64,000 nucleotides of DNA, taken from assembly GCF_009856355.1 (NCBI RefSeq), contig NZ_WMEW01000004.1, forward strand, positions 176,747-240,746, written 5' to 3'. The notes below the pieces were generated by a model. The model did no database searches. It was given only the letters and a program-made list of their open reading frames with translations, and was not told where the DNA came from. Origin of the DNA: Halobacillus litoralis (GTDB lineage Bacteria; Bacillota; Bacilli; Bacillales; Halobacillaceae). Within the stretch, counting starts at the first letter, position 1, and each line of letters begins with the position of its first letter. This document shows, piece by piece, positions 36,162 through 45,229 of the stretch. The position numbers and the translations under genes are program-made.

Positions 36162-36530
36162 TTAATAATACGGATATTCAAATTCCTGCTCGTCTTTTTC
36201 CCTCGTTTTTCTTACATCCGTCATAAACTGCTGAAACTGTCCAATCGCCCCGTTCAATTCATCGATCTGCTTTGAGACCTCTTCCCAGTTTACATCCTCC
36301 ATAAGTACACCCAGTTGTTTCAGCCAATCCATTTTCTTTGTCAACTCACTTCTTTTATCATCCTCGGGCAGGTTTTCCCAGAATGGATCATCTTCACCGA
36401 GGATCATAAACTTTTCATAATAGCTTTGAATAAGCTTATGATTCTTTCTCAGCTGGTTTTTGACGCTGGGGTGCTGATCGACAAATGCTTTGAATTGCTG
36501 GACAGATGGATGCAGTTCCCCTGTACTCAT
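36162..36530 (-). CDS. ylbD: YlbD-like spore coat protein
   Basis: 122 residues, hydrophilic and mostly helical, with the family start LHPSVQQFKAFVDQHPS and a C-terminal EFEYPYY. YlbD proteins are small spore coat components made in the mother cell. Placed between ylbB and ylbF as in B. subtilis, although ylbC and ylbE, which flank it there, are missing. The ATG at 36530 lies 9 bases after GAGGT; one two codons earlier is closer than usual. Confidence 0.85.
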   Translation of the reverse strand: MSTGELHPSVQQFKAFVDQHPSVKNQLRKNHKLIQSYYEKFMILGEDDPFWENLPEDDKRSELTKKMDWLKQLGVLMEDVNWEEVSKQIDELNGAIGQFQQFMTDVRKTREKDEQEFEYPYY

Positions 36531-36623
36531 CCTCATCCCACCTCACACTAAAACTACAGTATAGCCTATGCATCCCCGTCTCAGGCGTTCATTCAAAACA
36601 GGAAATCCACCTCTGCCATCCAA

Positions 36624-36651
36624 TAAAAAAAGCCTGCGGCAGGCAGGCTTT
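36624..36651 (-). terminator. Terminator after ylbB
   Basis: Stem AAAGCCTGC / GCAGGCTTT just after the ylbB stop, with a seven-T tract on the minus strand. Confidence 0.9.
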
Positions 36652-36658
36652 CCCATCG

Positions 36659-37087
36659 TTAATGAAGTTCAGGACGTTCGGATATATCCTGCAGCGCTGC
36701 TCCTGCTGCATGATCAGACATCTCTTCCGTGGACAAGTCTCCGAGGGAGATGATTCCAGCCAGACGTCCGTTCTCAACGACCGGCAGACGACGAACCTGG
36801 TGATCTGCCATGATCCGGCTCGCTTCCTCCAGTGAACAATCCGGCGCACAATTGTACATCCGGTCACTCATTACCTGCTGGATCGGTGTGGAATCCGGTT
36901 TTTTATCCGCATAGCCCCGGATAACCAAGTCACGGTCTGTCACCATACCCATCACATTGCCTTGATCATCACACACAGGTACAGCACCGACATTTTTGTC
37001 TTTCATCAGCTTTGCTGCATCACTTAATTGGTCACTCGTCTGACAGACGGAAACATCCTTTGTCATGATATCTTTTACTGTTTTCAT
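36659..37087 (-). CDS. ylbB: CBS-domain-pair protein YlbB
   Basis: 142 residues made of two CBS domains: DIMTKDVSVCQTSDQLSDA ... GMVTDRDLVIRGYA and VMSDRMYNCAPDCSLEEA ... LAGIISLGDLS. Such stand-alone pairs bind adenine nucleotides or SAM and act as sensors; the partner here is not known. Start after GAGGAGG. The call as YlbB rests on position near ylbD; the paralogue YhcV is similar. Confidence 0.9.
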   Translation of the reverse strand: MKTVKDIMTKDVSVCQTSDQLSDAAKLMKDKNVGAVPVCDDQGNVMGMVTDRDLVIRGYADKKPDSTPIQQVMSDRMYNCAPDCSLEEASRIMADHQVRRLPVVENGRLAGIISLGDLSTEEMSDHAAGAALQDISERPELH

Positions 37088-37287
37088 TCAAAGATCCTCC
37101 TCATTGATCATGATCACTGTTTAGTGTCCCCGATTGATCGAATTTATTACATGCAGCCGCCGGTCATTTATAGTATAATGATGTAGAATACGCTGACACG
37201 CCCTGGTGATTCTGCCAGGAATTGCAACCGGACTCAATTCATACTAAAATGAAGAAAGATACATACCAAATAGTGAGGTGGAAAGTA

Positions 37288-37764
37288 ATGAAATTAGAAG
37301 GCACTGGTATTGAAGGTCTTGTGGTCGATTACAAACCATTGACTGAAATCATGGAAAAAAACGGATTCATCCTTGGTGGTTCCTGGGATTATGAACGTGT
37401 TACATATGATTACAAACTAATGGCTCCTGAGAAAAACATTACCCACTACGTCCGGATCCAAGGCTTCGCCCTTGAAGGTGACGTTGATAAAGGAGATGCG
37501 GTGATCCGGATGATGAAGCCCCTGCTCGGCCGCCATTACTACCCTCACGGTGTAGAGTACGGCCATCAGGAAGGATTCTCAGATGACATGATCCAGAAAG
37601 CCAAAACACTGATCGCCAAAGTAGCTGAACCTGCGAAAAAATATCACAGCCAGGTGCCGGAGCACGTCGTTCTGGACAAGCTGAAAAAATGGGCGCAGGA
37701 AAATGAAAACGACGAAGTCCTTCAAAAAGTGGAAGAGCTTTCAAACAACCCGGAACGCCGCTGA
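37288..37764 (+). CDS. YugN-like family protein
   Basis: 158 residues. Starts MKLEGTGIEGLVVDYKPLTEIM and has the pattern GGSWDYERVTYDYKLM ... THYVRIQGFALEGDVD typical of YugN-like proteins, a Bacillaceae family with no assigned function. The ATG follows GAGGTGG by 6 bases; the frame is open 22 codons upstream but without a site. A hairpin that overlaps the stop and ends in GAGCGGCTTTTTTT (to about 37825) probably terminates it. Confidence 0.85.
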   Translation: MKLEGTGIEGLVVDYKPLTEIMEKNGFILGGSWDYERVTYDYKLMAPEKNITHYVRIQGFALEGDVDKGDAVIRMMKPLLGRHYYPHGVEYGHQEGFSDDMIQKAKTLIAKVAEPAKKYHSQVPEHVVLDKLKKWAQENENDEVLQKVEELSNNPERR

Positions 37765-37890
37765 GGTTCACCCAATAAGTGATTTCTTTAGTCGCACATC
37801 ATTGTATGGTGAGCGGCTTTTTTTAAAACCGGAATACCCCGGTTCATAAAGTCACTTGACTTTAATGGGGAAAGGAGAAAATTACATAAA

Positions 37891-38949
37891 TTGTTACGAT
37901 TTCTTTCAAAAAAACAATGGATTCTGATTATACTTTCCATCCTGCTCATAATAGCTGGTTACTTTATCCTTCCTGTATCCATTCCCTTGATCATTGCGTT
38001 TGTGACGGCTTTGTTTTTAAACCCCGCCGTCCGTCTGATCCAGTTCCGTTTTCGGATTAACAGGAAAATGTCGGTAACGATCGTCTTTTTGCTGTTCCTC
38101 ATTCTGCTTGGACTGCTTGGGGCCTTTGCCGTCACAAGAGCGGTCACACAGGTGGTTCAGCTTGCGGATAATGCACCGTTGTACATTAATCAAATTAACA
38201 ATGTGCTGCTGGACTGGGAAAAACATATGGCCAGCTTTACTCAAAACATGCCGAAGGAATTCGTCGATAAAGTGACCAATGAAATTTACAACACCGTCGA
38301 CCGGACGACAACAGCGATTTCTGAAAAGCTCCAGCTTGGAAATATTGCGGCAGCTGCAGCGAAAATACCCGAACTGCTGGTCAGCTTCCTCGTATACTTA
38401 ATTGCGCTGTTCCTGTTCATGCTTGAACTTCCACGGCTGCGTGAAAAAATGCACGATTCCTTTACCGAAGCGACTTCTGAAAAAGTGAAGTTCATGAACG
38501 CCCGTCTTGGGTATGTCGTTTTCGGATTTTTAAAGGCACAGTTTCTCGTAAGTATCCTTATTTTTGTAGTTTCCCTCATCGGCCTGCTCTGGATTACGCC
38601 GGACGTGGCTGTTATCATGTCCCTGATTATCTGGGCCATTGATTTTGTCCCGATTATCGGATCCATTGTTATTCTCGGCCCGTGGTCGGTGTATATGTTT
38701 ATAGTTGGAGATATTGCAATGGGCACACAGCTCGGTGTACTGGCGGTTATCCTGCTGGCTATACGAAGAACCGTCGAGCCGAAAGTCATGGGACGGCACA
38801 TCGGATTATCGCCATTGGCTACATTGATTGCCATGTATCTTGGACTTCAGTTGATCGGCCTTCTAGGTTTCATTCTTGGACCACTGGTCGTCATCGCCTT
38901 TAACTCAGCTAAGGAAGCCGGGATAATTAAATGGAACTATAAACTATAA
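37891..38949 (+). CDS. AI-2E-family transporter, sporulation membrane protein YtvI-like
   Basis: 352 residues with about seven to eight transmembrane helices and the AI-2E exporter-family signature: an early hairpin PVSIPLIIAFVTALFLNPAV, a periplasmic-type helical segment, and the late motif IIWAIDFVPIIGSIVILGPW followed by PKVMGRHIGLSPLATLIAMYLGL. Family members export small solutes or exchange sodium and protons; YtvI is linked to sporulation in B. subtilis by expression only. The TTG start is the only reasonable one, after AAAGGAG at long spacing (about 13 bases). Confidence 0.85.
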   Translation: MLRFLSKKQWILIILSILLIIAGYFILPVSIPLIIAFVTALFLNPAVRLIQFRFRINRKMSVTIVFLLFLILLGLLGAFAVTRAVTQVVQLADNAPLYINQINNVLLDWEKHMASFTQNMPKEFVDKVTNEIYNTVDRTTTAISEKLQLGNIAAAAAKIPELLVSFLVYLIALFLFMLELPRLREKMHDSFTEATSEKVKFMNARLGYVVFGFLKAQFLVSILIFVVSLIGLLWITPDVAVIMSLIIWAIDFVPIIGSIVILGPWSVYMFIVGDIAMGTQLGVLAVILLAIRRTVEPKVMGRHIGLSPLATLIAMYLGLQLIGLLGFILGPLVVIAFNSAKEAGIIKWNYKL

Positions 38950-38960
38950 AGAACATAAAG

Positions 38961-38989
38961 AAACCTGAAGCTGTGCTTCAGGTTTTTTT
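38961..38989 (+). terminator. Terminator after the ytvI-like gene
   Basis: Stem AACCTGAAGC / GCTTCAGGTT with a seven-T tract on the plus strand. Confidence 0.92.
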
Positions 38990-38996
38990 GTACGCT

Positions 38997-39539
38997 CTAT
39001 TCTTTTGCCTTATATGAGTTTTGTTTATGATCGTTCCTTGCTTTTTCCTTCTTAAAAACCAGGATATCCTGACTTCTTCCTGTATGGGAAAAGCCATTAT
39101 TGATCAAAACTTTCTGAGAAGGAATGTTTCCCTTATCACACTGGGCTTCAATGCCTTCCACACCGTTCTTTGTAAAAGCCCAGCGGCACAGTTCTCCGAC
39201 TGCTTCAGAGGCATACCCTGCATTGCGCTCAGAGGCAACGACGTGATAGCCGATTTCAATATTTCCATCCTCATCGGGGCTCCCTTTGAATCCGATATCC
39301 CCAATGACATGTTCTCCGGCTGCATCAATCATCACCCAGGGGCCGAAACCCATTTCCCCAGCATTATTTTCCAACCGCTCAGTATAAATCGGCAGCATCG
39401 CCTTCAACCCGTCGTGCGGCCAGTTTTTGTTCCACGGCAGCTGATATTGGTAGTAAAAAGCCAGGGAATTCTTCATCAATGTTTGAGCAAGATCAAGGGT
39501 AACCGGAAAAATCCGCAGCCTTTCTGTATTTATTTCCAC
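38997..39539 (-). CDS. GNAT-family N-acetyltransferase (RimJ/RimL type)
   Basis: 180 residues. RimJ/RimL-like GNAT fold: MEINTERLRIFPVTLDLAQ start, IGDIGFKGSPDEDGNIEIGYHVVASERNAGYASEAV around the acetyl-CoA loop, and ...QKVLINNGFSHTGR near the end. Such enzymes acetylate ribosomal protein N-termini, antibiotics or other amines; the substrate here is open. Start is GTG after AAGGGATGG. It lies between ytvI and ctaM. Confidence 0.88.
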   Translation of the reverse strand: MEINTERLRIFPVTLDLAQTLMKNSLAFYYQYQLPWNKNWPHDGLKAMLPIYTERLENNAGEMGFGPWVMIDAAGEHVIGDIGFKGSPDEDGNIEIGYHVVASERNAGYASEAVGELCRWAFTKNGVEGIEAQCDKGNIPSQKVLINNGFSHTGRSQDILVFKKEKARNDHKQNSYKAKE

Positions 39540-39636
39540 TAGTATCCATCCCTTTCGCTATGTAGGAAGATTATGTCCATCGCTTCTCCTATTCCTTTTA
39601 TCTTTGTGGTTTAAACAACAAAAACACGTCTTTCAA

Positions 39637-39671
39637 AATAAAACAACGGACCGTCCGCACGGCCCGTTGTT
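39637..39671 (-). terminator. Terminator after ctaM
   Basis: Stem AACAACGGGCCGT / ACGGTCCGTTGTT just after the ctaM stop, then TTATTTT on the minus strand. It ends the cta cluster. Confidence 0.88.
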
Positions 39672-39673
39672 TC

Positions 39674-40129
39674 TCACCCTCCCAATATGGCTTTAATCAT
39701 ACTTGTGGTCGTTCCACCATCATAGATAATGTATAAAAGCAGATAAACGGCTACGCCGGTAACCGCCGTACAGAACCAGATCACGCTTGTCACGGGGCCC
39801 ACCCGCCGGTGCCTGCCGATCTTCCGCTTAAAAGCAAGAACGAGCGTGACAATTCCAAAGACTGCCCCTACGGTTGCCAGGAAGATATGGAATATCAAAA
39901 AAATGGTATAGAAAATTTTAATATCGTCCGGACCACCGAAACTGGTGTTTCCTACAACAATGGTCCGGCTTAAGTAAATGATAAAAAACGTCAGGGCGCT
40001 GACAGCGGCGGCGATCATCACTTTCCTGTGTGGATCCCGCCTGTCCTTTACAATCAGTACCCAGCCGATCGCAACCAATACAGCGCTTAAAACGATGAAA
40101 AACGTACTCAACGTCGGCAGCAAAGGCAT
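39674..40129 (-). CDS. ctaM: CtaM (DUF420 / YozB) cytochrome oxidase maturation protein
   Basis: 151 residues with four transmembrane helices and conserved histidines in the DPHRKVM and IFLIFHIFLATVG segments. DUF420 proteins (YozB) are needed to make heme-A-containing quinol or cytochrome c oxidases; the S. aureus protein CtaM is the best-known member. The ATG follows GAGGTGAAGG. It comes 28 bases after ctaG and closes the cta gene set before a terminator. Confidence 0.88.
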   Translation of the reverse strand: MPLLPTLSTFFIVLSAVLVAIGWVLIVKDRRDPHRKVMIAAAVSALTFFIIYLSRTIVVGNTSFGGPDDIKIFYTIFLIFHIFLATVGAVFGIVTLVLAFKRKIGRHRRVGPVTSVIWFCTAVTGVAVYLLLYIIYDGGTTTSMIKAILGG

Positions 40130-40157
40130 ACCTTCACCTCTCCTCAATCAAATCTCT

Positions 40158-41057
40158 CTATGTTTCCGACGACAGCTCACCAGGAAGCGGATCAATGGTA
40201 TCACGCTCACGGTTAAACCAGCTGAAGAAAATGTAGGCGATCACAGAACCGAAAATGATTTCCTGGGTCACCTTCATAATGATTCCTCCCAGCTGCTGGT
40301 CCTCGATAAGCGGCATCGGAGTGAAATAAGCAGGCCCACTTAAGCTTGCGGACAAATCGGACAGCACGTTGGCCGGGACACACAAACTCATCGCCTGCAG
40401 CCATGAACCTGCTTCTGAATAAGTCGCATACAGCGGAGACCCCGCAAAAATAATCAATCCGCAGGCAGGTGTGATTAATACACCGTTGGCAAATATAAAT
40501 CCAATTTTCATTATCGGACTGAGAGCGTCCATGTTTTCAAGCGGTGGAAATATCGATATCCACATACAGAAGGCGGTAATCAAAATGACCGTTGTAATCA
40601 CCGCATGGGCGGTTTCGCTGGATTTAGCATAGTCAAAGATGACCGGCATATGATAAAGCGAAAACAACCCGTTAAACAAAATCAAAGATATGAGAGGCTT
40701 CGTCAACAGCTTCAATACCGGACGGACAATCTTCTGTTTAAACACCCATTCCCATATCCATGCGGGAATCCCGCGGATAATGAGGATCGGGAACAAAAGA
40801 TAATACAAAGCCATCTGTGTCATGTGAGCCGTGAACATAATGTGTCCCAGTAGATCGACAGGCGATCCCTTTACGATGTACAGCAGGATAAGGCCGGAAT
40901 AAAACATAAACTGCTGAGCTGCATTCGGCCTCTCCTCCCCCTTTTTCCTGCCGGGACCTGTCAAATAAAAATAGGCCAGGGCCAGTCCAAAAACAAACAG
41001 GAAGTAGAAAGGACTCCATAATGCCCGAAACCCGAATATTTGTAGTTCCAACCACAT
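40158..41057 (-). CDS. ctaG: Cytochrome c oxidase assembly factor CtaG
   Basis: 299 residues (B. subtilis 297), caa3-type CtaG family. About seven transmembrane helices, with QFMFYSGLILLYIVKGSPVDLLGHIMFTAHMTQM and NGLFSLYHMPVIFDYA as family segments; the His residues in these are candidates for copper binding. It inserts copper into the caa3 oxidase in B. subtilis. Start after GAGGTG. It is separated by a terminator from ctaF and so has its own expression or relies on read-through. Confidence 0.95.
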   Translation of the reverse strand: MWLELQIFGFRALWSPFYFLFVFGLALAYFYLTGPGRKKGEERPNAAQQFMFYSGLILLYIVKGSPVDLLGHIMFTAHMTQMALYYLLFPILIIRGIPAWIWEWVFKQKIVRPVLKLLTKPLISLILFNGLFSLYHMPVIFDYAKSSETAHAVITTVILITAFCMWISIFPPLENMDALSPIMKIGFIFANGVLITPACGLIIFAGSPLYATYSEAGSWLQAMSLCVPANVLSDLSASLSGPAYFTPMPLIEDQQLGGIIMKVTQEIIFGSVIAYIFFSWFNRERDTIDPLPGELSSET

Positions 41058-41180
41058 TGGTGTCTCACCTCAGATTGTAGACTTATACGATTTCATTTTA
41101 CCTAAGTTTTTCATAAAAAACGAGCCTTCCAGCCAGAATTTTACGATTGTTCATAAATTAGCCATAACTGCTGATAGACG

Positions 41181-41210
41181 CAAAAAGACCGGATATCCGG
41201 TCTTTTCTGC
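41181..41210 (-). terminator. Terminator after ctaF
   Basis: Stem AAAAGACCGGATATCCGGTCTTTT, symmetric, with TTTTT on the minus strand, about 25 bases after the ctaF stop. Confidence 0.88.
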
Positions 41211-41235
41211 ATTTCACCTATCTGATTTTGAGTAC

Positions 41236-41562
41236 TTACCACCAGATGATGGAAGTAAAGGTGATAATGGTCAGAAGGGCGACAGCTGCCCCTCCATACA
41301 TCATCAATGCAACCATATCATGGCCTTTGTTTTTCATATGCATGAAATAGTAAAGCTGAAAAGCGACCTGGACAACAGCCAGGATAATCAAAGTAGGAAT
41401 GATGAAGTAGGAATTGACTTCCATGATGACCATTCCGAAGGCAATCAGCGTAAACAGGATCATTAACGCAAAAGTCAGAACCTGATGCTTCATTTCCTCT
41501 TTGTGCAGCTGTTTCTCATATTCAACTTTGTGCATCGGTTTGGATTGTGTTTGATCAGCCAT
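41236..41562 (-). CDS. ctaF: Cytochrome c oxidase subunit IV (CtaF)
   Basis: 108 residues with three transmembrane helices (about 28-50, 52-74, 85-107) and a hydrophilic N-terminus (MADQTQSKPMHKVEYEKQLH). It matches the small subunit IVB of caa3 oxidase (CtaF), an assembly or stability subunit. Its ATG is 3 bases after the ctaE stop, following AAGGTGGG. Confidence 0.94.
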   Translation of the reverse strand: MADQTQSKPMHKVEYEKQLHKEEMKHQVLTFALMILFTLIAFGMVIMEVNSYFIIPTLIILAVVQVAFQLYYFMHMKNKGHDMVALMMYGGAAVALLTIITFTSIIWW

Positions 41563-41565
41563 CCG

Positions 41566-42189
41566 TTAACCCACCTTTCCCATAAGGTATACAACGGTAA
41601 AGATGAACACCCATACAACGTCAATGAAGTGCCAGTAAAGGCTGGCAATGTAATACTTCGGAGCGTTGTACAGGTTCAGTCCTCTCTTCCGGTTTCGAAG
41701 AAGAAGAGCCGTAATCCAGCTGAGTCCGAATAAGACGTGTCCGCCGTGGAAACCGACAAGCGTATAAAACGCAGAGCCGAAGGCCGAAGAGCGGAACGTG
41801 AATCCATACTCATGGATGTAATGATAGAACTCATAGATCTCACAACCAAGAAACGCGAGGCCAAGAAAGACTGTAATAGCAAGCCACGTCTGCATCTTGC
41901 CGAAGTTATGATTTTTCATATGGTACATCGCATACACACTTGTCAATGAGCTGGTAAGGAGGAGCATTGTCATGATGAAAACAAGTTCCAGCCCGAACAG
42001 GTGCTCAGGTGTGTTCTCCCCCTGTGTGGATCCATTAAGGGCGAGATAGGTTCCGAAGAGACTCGCGAAAAGGACCGTTTCTCCGCCTAGAAAAAACCAA
42101 AAACCGAGGAATTTATTTTTACCTTCCAGGGTGGCCTTTTCAGGATCATGGGGCATATGTTTCGGATTTAGAACGTCGTCATGACTCAT
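41566..42189 (-). CDS. ctaE: Cytochrome c oxidase subunit III (CtaE)
   Basis: 207 residues with five transmembrane helices. LGFWFFLGGETVLFASLFGTYL and the FHGGHVLFGLSWI segment carry the conserved Glu and His of subunit III. It stabilises subunit I and supports the proton uptake pathway. Start ATG overlaps the ctaD stop (1 base). Confidence 0.97.
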   Translation of the reverse strand: MSHDDVLNPKHMPHDPEKATLEGKNKFLGFWFFLGGETVLFASLFGTYLALNGSTQGENTPEHLFGLELVFIMTMLLLTSSLTSVYAMYHMKNHNFGKMQTWLAITVFLGLAFLGCEIYEFYHYIHEYGFTFRSSAFGSAFYTLVGFHGGHVLFGLSWITALLLRNRKRGLNLYNAPKYYIASLYWHFIDVVWVFIFTVVYLMGKVG

Positions 42190-44057
42190 TATCTGCCCAC
42201 CCCTTTCTTAATATCTTCTTCCAGGTCTTCTTTATGAATATGATGTCCGAGATCATCTTTCAGGGAGCGGATCAGCATAGAAGCAAGCGTGATGCCCATA
42301 CCTGCGAAAACAGCGATCAGCCATGCTGAATCATCCACCTGGTAAATAAACCCAAACCCTGCGATGAACAGTCCAAGAGAAATTGTGAACGGAAGAATCG
42401 ATGCGTTAGGCATGTGAATATCTCCCAGCGGTTCAGCCGGTGTCATCCCTTCTTTTCCATCCATCTTTTCAACCCACAGTGGATCAAGACCACGTACCAG
42501 CGGCGTTTGAACGAAGTTGTAGTGCGGCGGTGGTGATGGAATGGACCATTCAAGCGTACGGCCGTTCCAAGGGTCGCCACTGACCTTTTTCTCTTTTACA
42601 GACGTGTAGACAACGTTGATCAGGAAAATCACAGTACCAATGGCCATCAGGAAAGCACCAATCGTACTGATTAAATTTCCTGAATCAAGTCCCTGACCTT
42701 CCAGGAAGACCCAGTAACGGCGGGGCATACCCATAAGACCCAGGAAGTGCTGGATAAAGAATGTCAGGTGGAAACCGATGAAAAACGGCCAGAAAGCCAG
42801 TTTTCCAAGCTTCTCGTTCAGAACTTTACCGAACATCTTCGGCCACCAGTAATGAAGGGATGCAAATAGACCGAAGACAACCCCTCCAACAATAACGTAG
42901 TGGAAGTGTCCGACGACGAAATACGTATCGTGATACTGATAATCTGCAGCAGCTGCTGCAAGCATAACTCCTGTCATTCCCCCAATAGTAAATGACGGGA
43001 TAAAGGCAATGGACCACAGCATAGCGGAAGTCATCTTAATCTGACCGCCCCACATCGTAAACAGCCAGTTGAAGATTTTAATTCCTGTAGGTACGGCAAT
43101 CGCCATGGTAGCAACAGCGAAAATGGAGTTGGCTATCGGTCCCATCCCGACTGTAAACATATGGTGAGCCCATACCATGAATCCAAGGAAGCCGATCAGA
43201 ACAGTTGCAAATACCATTGCGGAATAACCGAACAAACGCTTCTTGGAGAAGTTGGAGAAAATGTCACTGAATGCTCCGAACAATGGAAGAATCAGAATGT
43301 ATACTTCCGGGTGTCCGAATATCCAGAAAAGGTGTTCCCAGATAATGACGTTTCCGCCGAGACCTACATCAAAGAACGCAGACCCGAACATCCGGTCAAA
43401 CATCATCAGGAACAATCCGACGGTCAAAGCCGGAAATGCAAATAAGATCAGCGTACTCGTGACAAAGGTTGACCATGTAAACAGCGGCATACGCATATAG
43501 GTCATACCAGGTGCTCTCATGTTCACGATTGTGACAAGGAAGTTAATCCCCCCGATTAACGTACCTGCACCTGAAATTTGAAGCCCCATTACGTAATAAT
43601 CAACCCCGTGCCCTGGTGAAGACGTGGAAAGTGGTGCATAGTTGGTCCAGCCTGCATCAGGCGCTCCGCCTGTAAACCAGGATACGTTCAGTAAAAGCCC
43701 CCCGAACAGAAACAGCCAGAAGCCGAGTGAGTTCAGGAATGGAAATGCTACGTCCCTGGCCCCTATCTGCAGAGGGACGACCGCATTCATAAGAGCAAAT
43801 ATAAGCGGCATTGCTGCCAGAAAGATCATTGTTGTTCCATGCATCGTAATCATTTCATTATATAGTCCAGCAGAGATGAAATTATTGTCCGGTTTCATCA
43901 GCTGGATACGGATCAGCATGGCTTCAATTCCGCCGATTAAGAAAAACAATCCACCGGCTACCAGATATAAGTGGGCTATCTTTTTGTGATCTACCGTTGT
44001 TAAGTAATCCCAAATCGCAGCGCCGAGCCCACGCTTTTGTGCTGTTGCAGTACTCAC
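42189..44057 (-). CDS. ctaD: Cytochrome c oxidase subunit I (CtaD)
   Basis: 622 residues, the same as B. subtilis CtaD. Heme-copper oxidase core with heme a ligands (MHGTTMIFL), the Tyr-His copper-B centre (WIFGHPEVYILILPLFG), the HHMFTVGM segment and HDTYFVVGHFHYVIVGG with the last ligands. A longer C-terminus replaces part of subunit III, as in caa3 oxidases. It reduces oxygen at the membrane and pumps protons. The start appears to be GTG after GGGAGG. Confidence 0.99.
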   Translation of the reverse strand: MSTATAQKRGLGAAIWDYLTTVDHKKIAHLYLVAGGLFFLIGGIEAMLIRIQLMKPDNNFISAGLYNEMITMHGTTMIFLAAMPLIFALMNAVVPLQIGARDVAFPFLNSLGFWLFLFGGLLLNVSWFTGGAPDAGWTNYAPLSTSSPGHGVDYYVMGLQISGAGTLIGGINFLVTIVNMRAPGMTYMRMPLFTWSTFVTSTLILFAFPALTVGLFLMMFDRMFGSAFFDVGLGGNVIIWEHLFWIFGHPEVYILILPLFGAFSDIFSNFSKKRLFGYSAMVFATVLIGFLGFMVWAHHMFTVGMGPIANSIFAVATMAIAVPTGIKIFNWLFTMWGGQIKMTSAMLWSIAFIPSFTIGGMTGVMLAAAAADYQYHDTYFVVGHFHYVIVGGVVFGLFASLHYWWPKMFGKVLNEKLGKLAFWPFFIGFHLTFFIQHFLGLMGMPRRYWVFLEGQGLDSGNLISTIGAFLMAIGTVIFLINVVYTSVKEKKVSGDPWNGRTLEWSIPSPPPHYNFVQTPLVRGLDPLWVEKMDGKEGMTPAEPLGDIHMPNASILPFTISLGLFIAGFGFIYQVDDSAWLIAVFAGMGITLASMLIRSLKDDLGHHIHKEDLEEDIKKGVGR

Positions 44058-44092
44058 GCTTTAACCTCCCTTTTCAACCTCTTTCTTATAAC

Positions 44093-45157
44093 TTAATCGC
44101 TTTCTTCAATTACAGGTACGTCCTGACCGACATCAGAGTGCTGCAGTTCCAACAGGTAATCCGCAATTTTATCAGCTTCTTCCTCTGTCACAAGCTCTGC
44201 AGGCATTTGGTTGCCCGGCTTGATTTCGTCAGGGTGTACAATCCAGTCTTTCAGGTTTTCTTTTGTAGGTTCAAGAATACCGGCGATTTTAGAACGGTTA
44301 CCGAAGTTGGCCAGGTTGGGTCCGACTCCGGCGGAACCTCCGCCGATGGCATGACAGCTCATGCAATTGTTGTTAAACAATTCCTGACCTTCCTGAGCTG
44401 AAGCGGTTTCAGGTTCGGCTTCAGGGTCTACATTTTTCATATCTTCCACCCACTGGTCATACTTATCAGGGCTGACCGCGATGACTTTAAAGTACATCAA
44501 TGAGTGGGAAGGACCGCACAATTCAGCACAAAATCCTTCATAAACCCCTTCTTCATAAGCTTCTAAGTACATCGTGTTCATGTTCTCACCAGGGTTGGTG
44601 TCCATCTTACCAGAAATAGCAGGAACCCAGAATGAATGAATAACATCACTGGATTTCATGTTTAAGTATACCCTTTCATTTGTAGGTATATAGAGTTCCT
44701 GACTCGTTGAAATTTCCTGGTCGGCGTATGTAAACTGCCACCAATACTGGTTTCCTGTTACATCAATCGTCAATGTCCCTTCATCATCCTGGGAAGATTG
44801 ATCCGCAAGATCAAACGTTGCCTGTACCGTCGGTATCGCAAGTACAAGCAGGAGGATAATTGGAATGACTGTCCAGATCACTTCCAACGCCTTGTTTCCT
44901 TCCGTCTGTTTTGGAATCCTGTCTTCCTGCCCTTTTTTCTCCCGGAACCGGAATAGAACGAAGGCATAGATTGCCATGACGATAACAAAGACAAAGATCA
45001 TGATTGCAATGCTGATCATCATTAGATCAAATAATAATTCCGAGCCGTACCCCTTTGGTTTTAAAGCGCTAACATTTTCAATACCACAACCAGTAAGGAT
45101 CAGTGTCAGTGCACCAAAGAGAAATAACGAACGGAATTTTCCCATCCAACCTCTCAT
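44093..45157 (-). CDS. ctaC: Cytochrome c oxidase subunit II with fused cytochrome c (CtaC)
   Basis: 354 residues. Lipoprotein signal with lipobox LTGC (Cys24), two transmembrane helices, a CuA cupredoxin domain with EGFCAELCGPSHSLMYFKV, then a fused cytochrome c domain with heme motif CMSCH and a distal Met in GNQMPAEL. The fusion defines the caa3 type: electrons pass from heme c to CuA to subunit I. The ATG follows AGAGGT; the frame is open 9 codons further upstream. Next to ctaD by 35 bases. Confidence 0.98.
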   Translation of the reverse strand: MRGWMGKFRSLFLFGALTLILTGCGIENVSALKPKGYGSELLFDLMMISIAIMIFVFVIVMAIYAFVLFRFREKKGQEDRIPKQTEGNKALEVIWTVIPIILLLVLAIPTVQATFDLADQSSQDDEGTLTIDVTGNQYWWQFTYADQEISTSQELYIPTNERVYLNMKSSDVIHSFWVPAISGKMDTNPGENMNTMYLEAYEEGVYEGFCAELCGPSHSLMYFKVIAVSPDKYDQWVEDMKNVDPEAEPETASAQEGQELFNNNCMSCHAIGGGSAGVGPNLANFGNRSKIAGILEPTKENLKDWIVHPDEIKPGNQMPAELVTEEEADKIADYLLELQHSDVGQDVPVIEESD

Positions 45158-45229
45158 CTGTAATACCTCTCTTTCTTTTGTCATGCATGATTTATTTAAT
45201 AACCAACCCCCGGAAAGGGGGTCGATTCA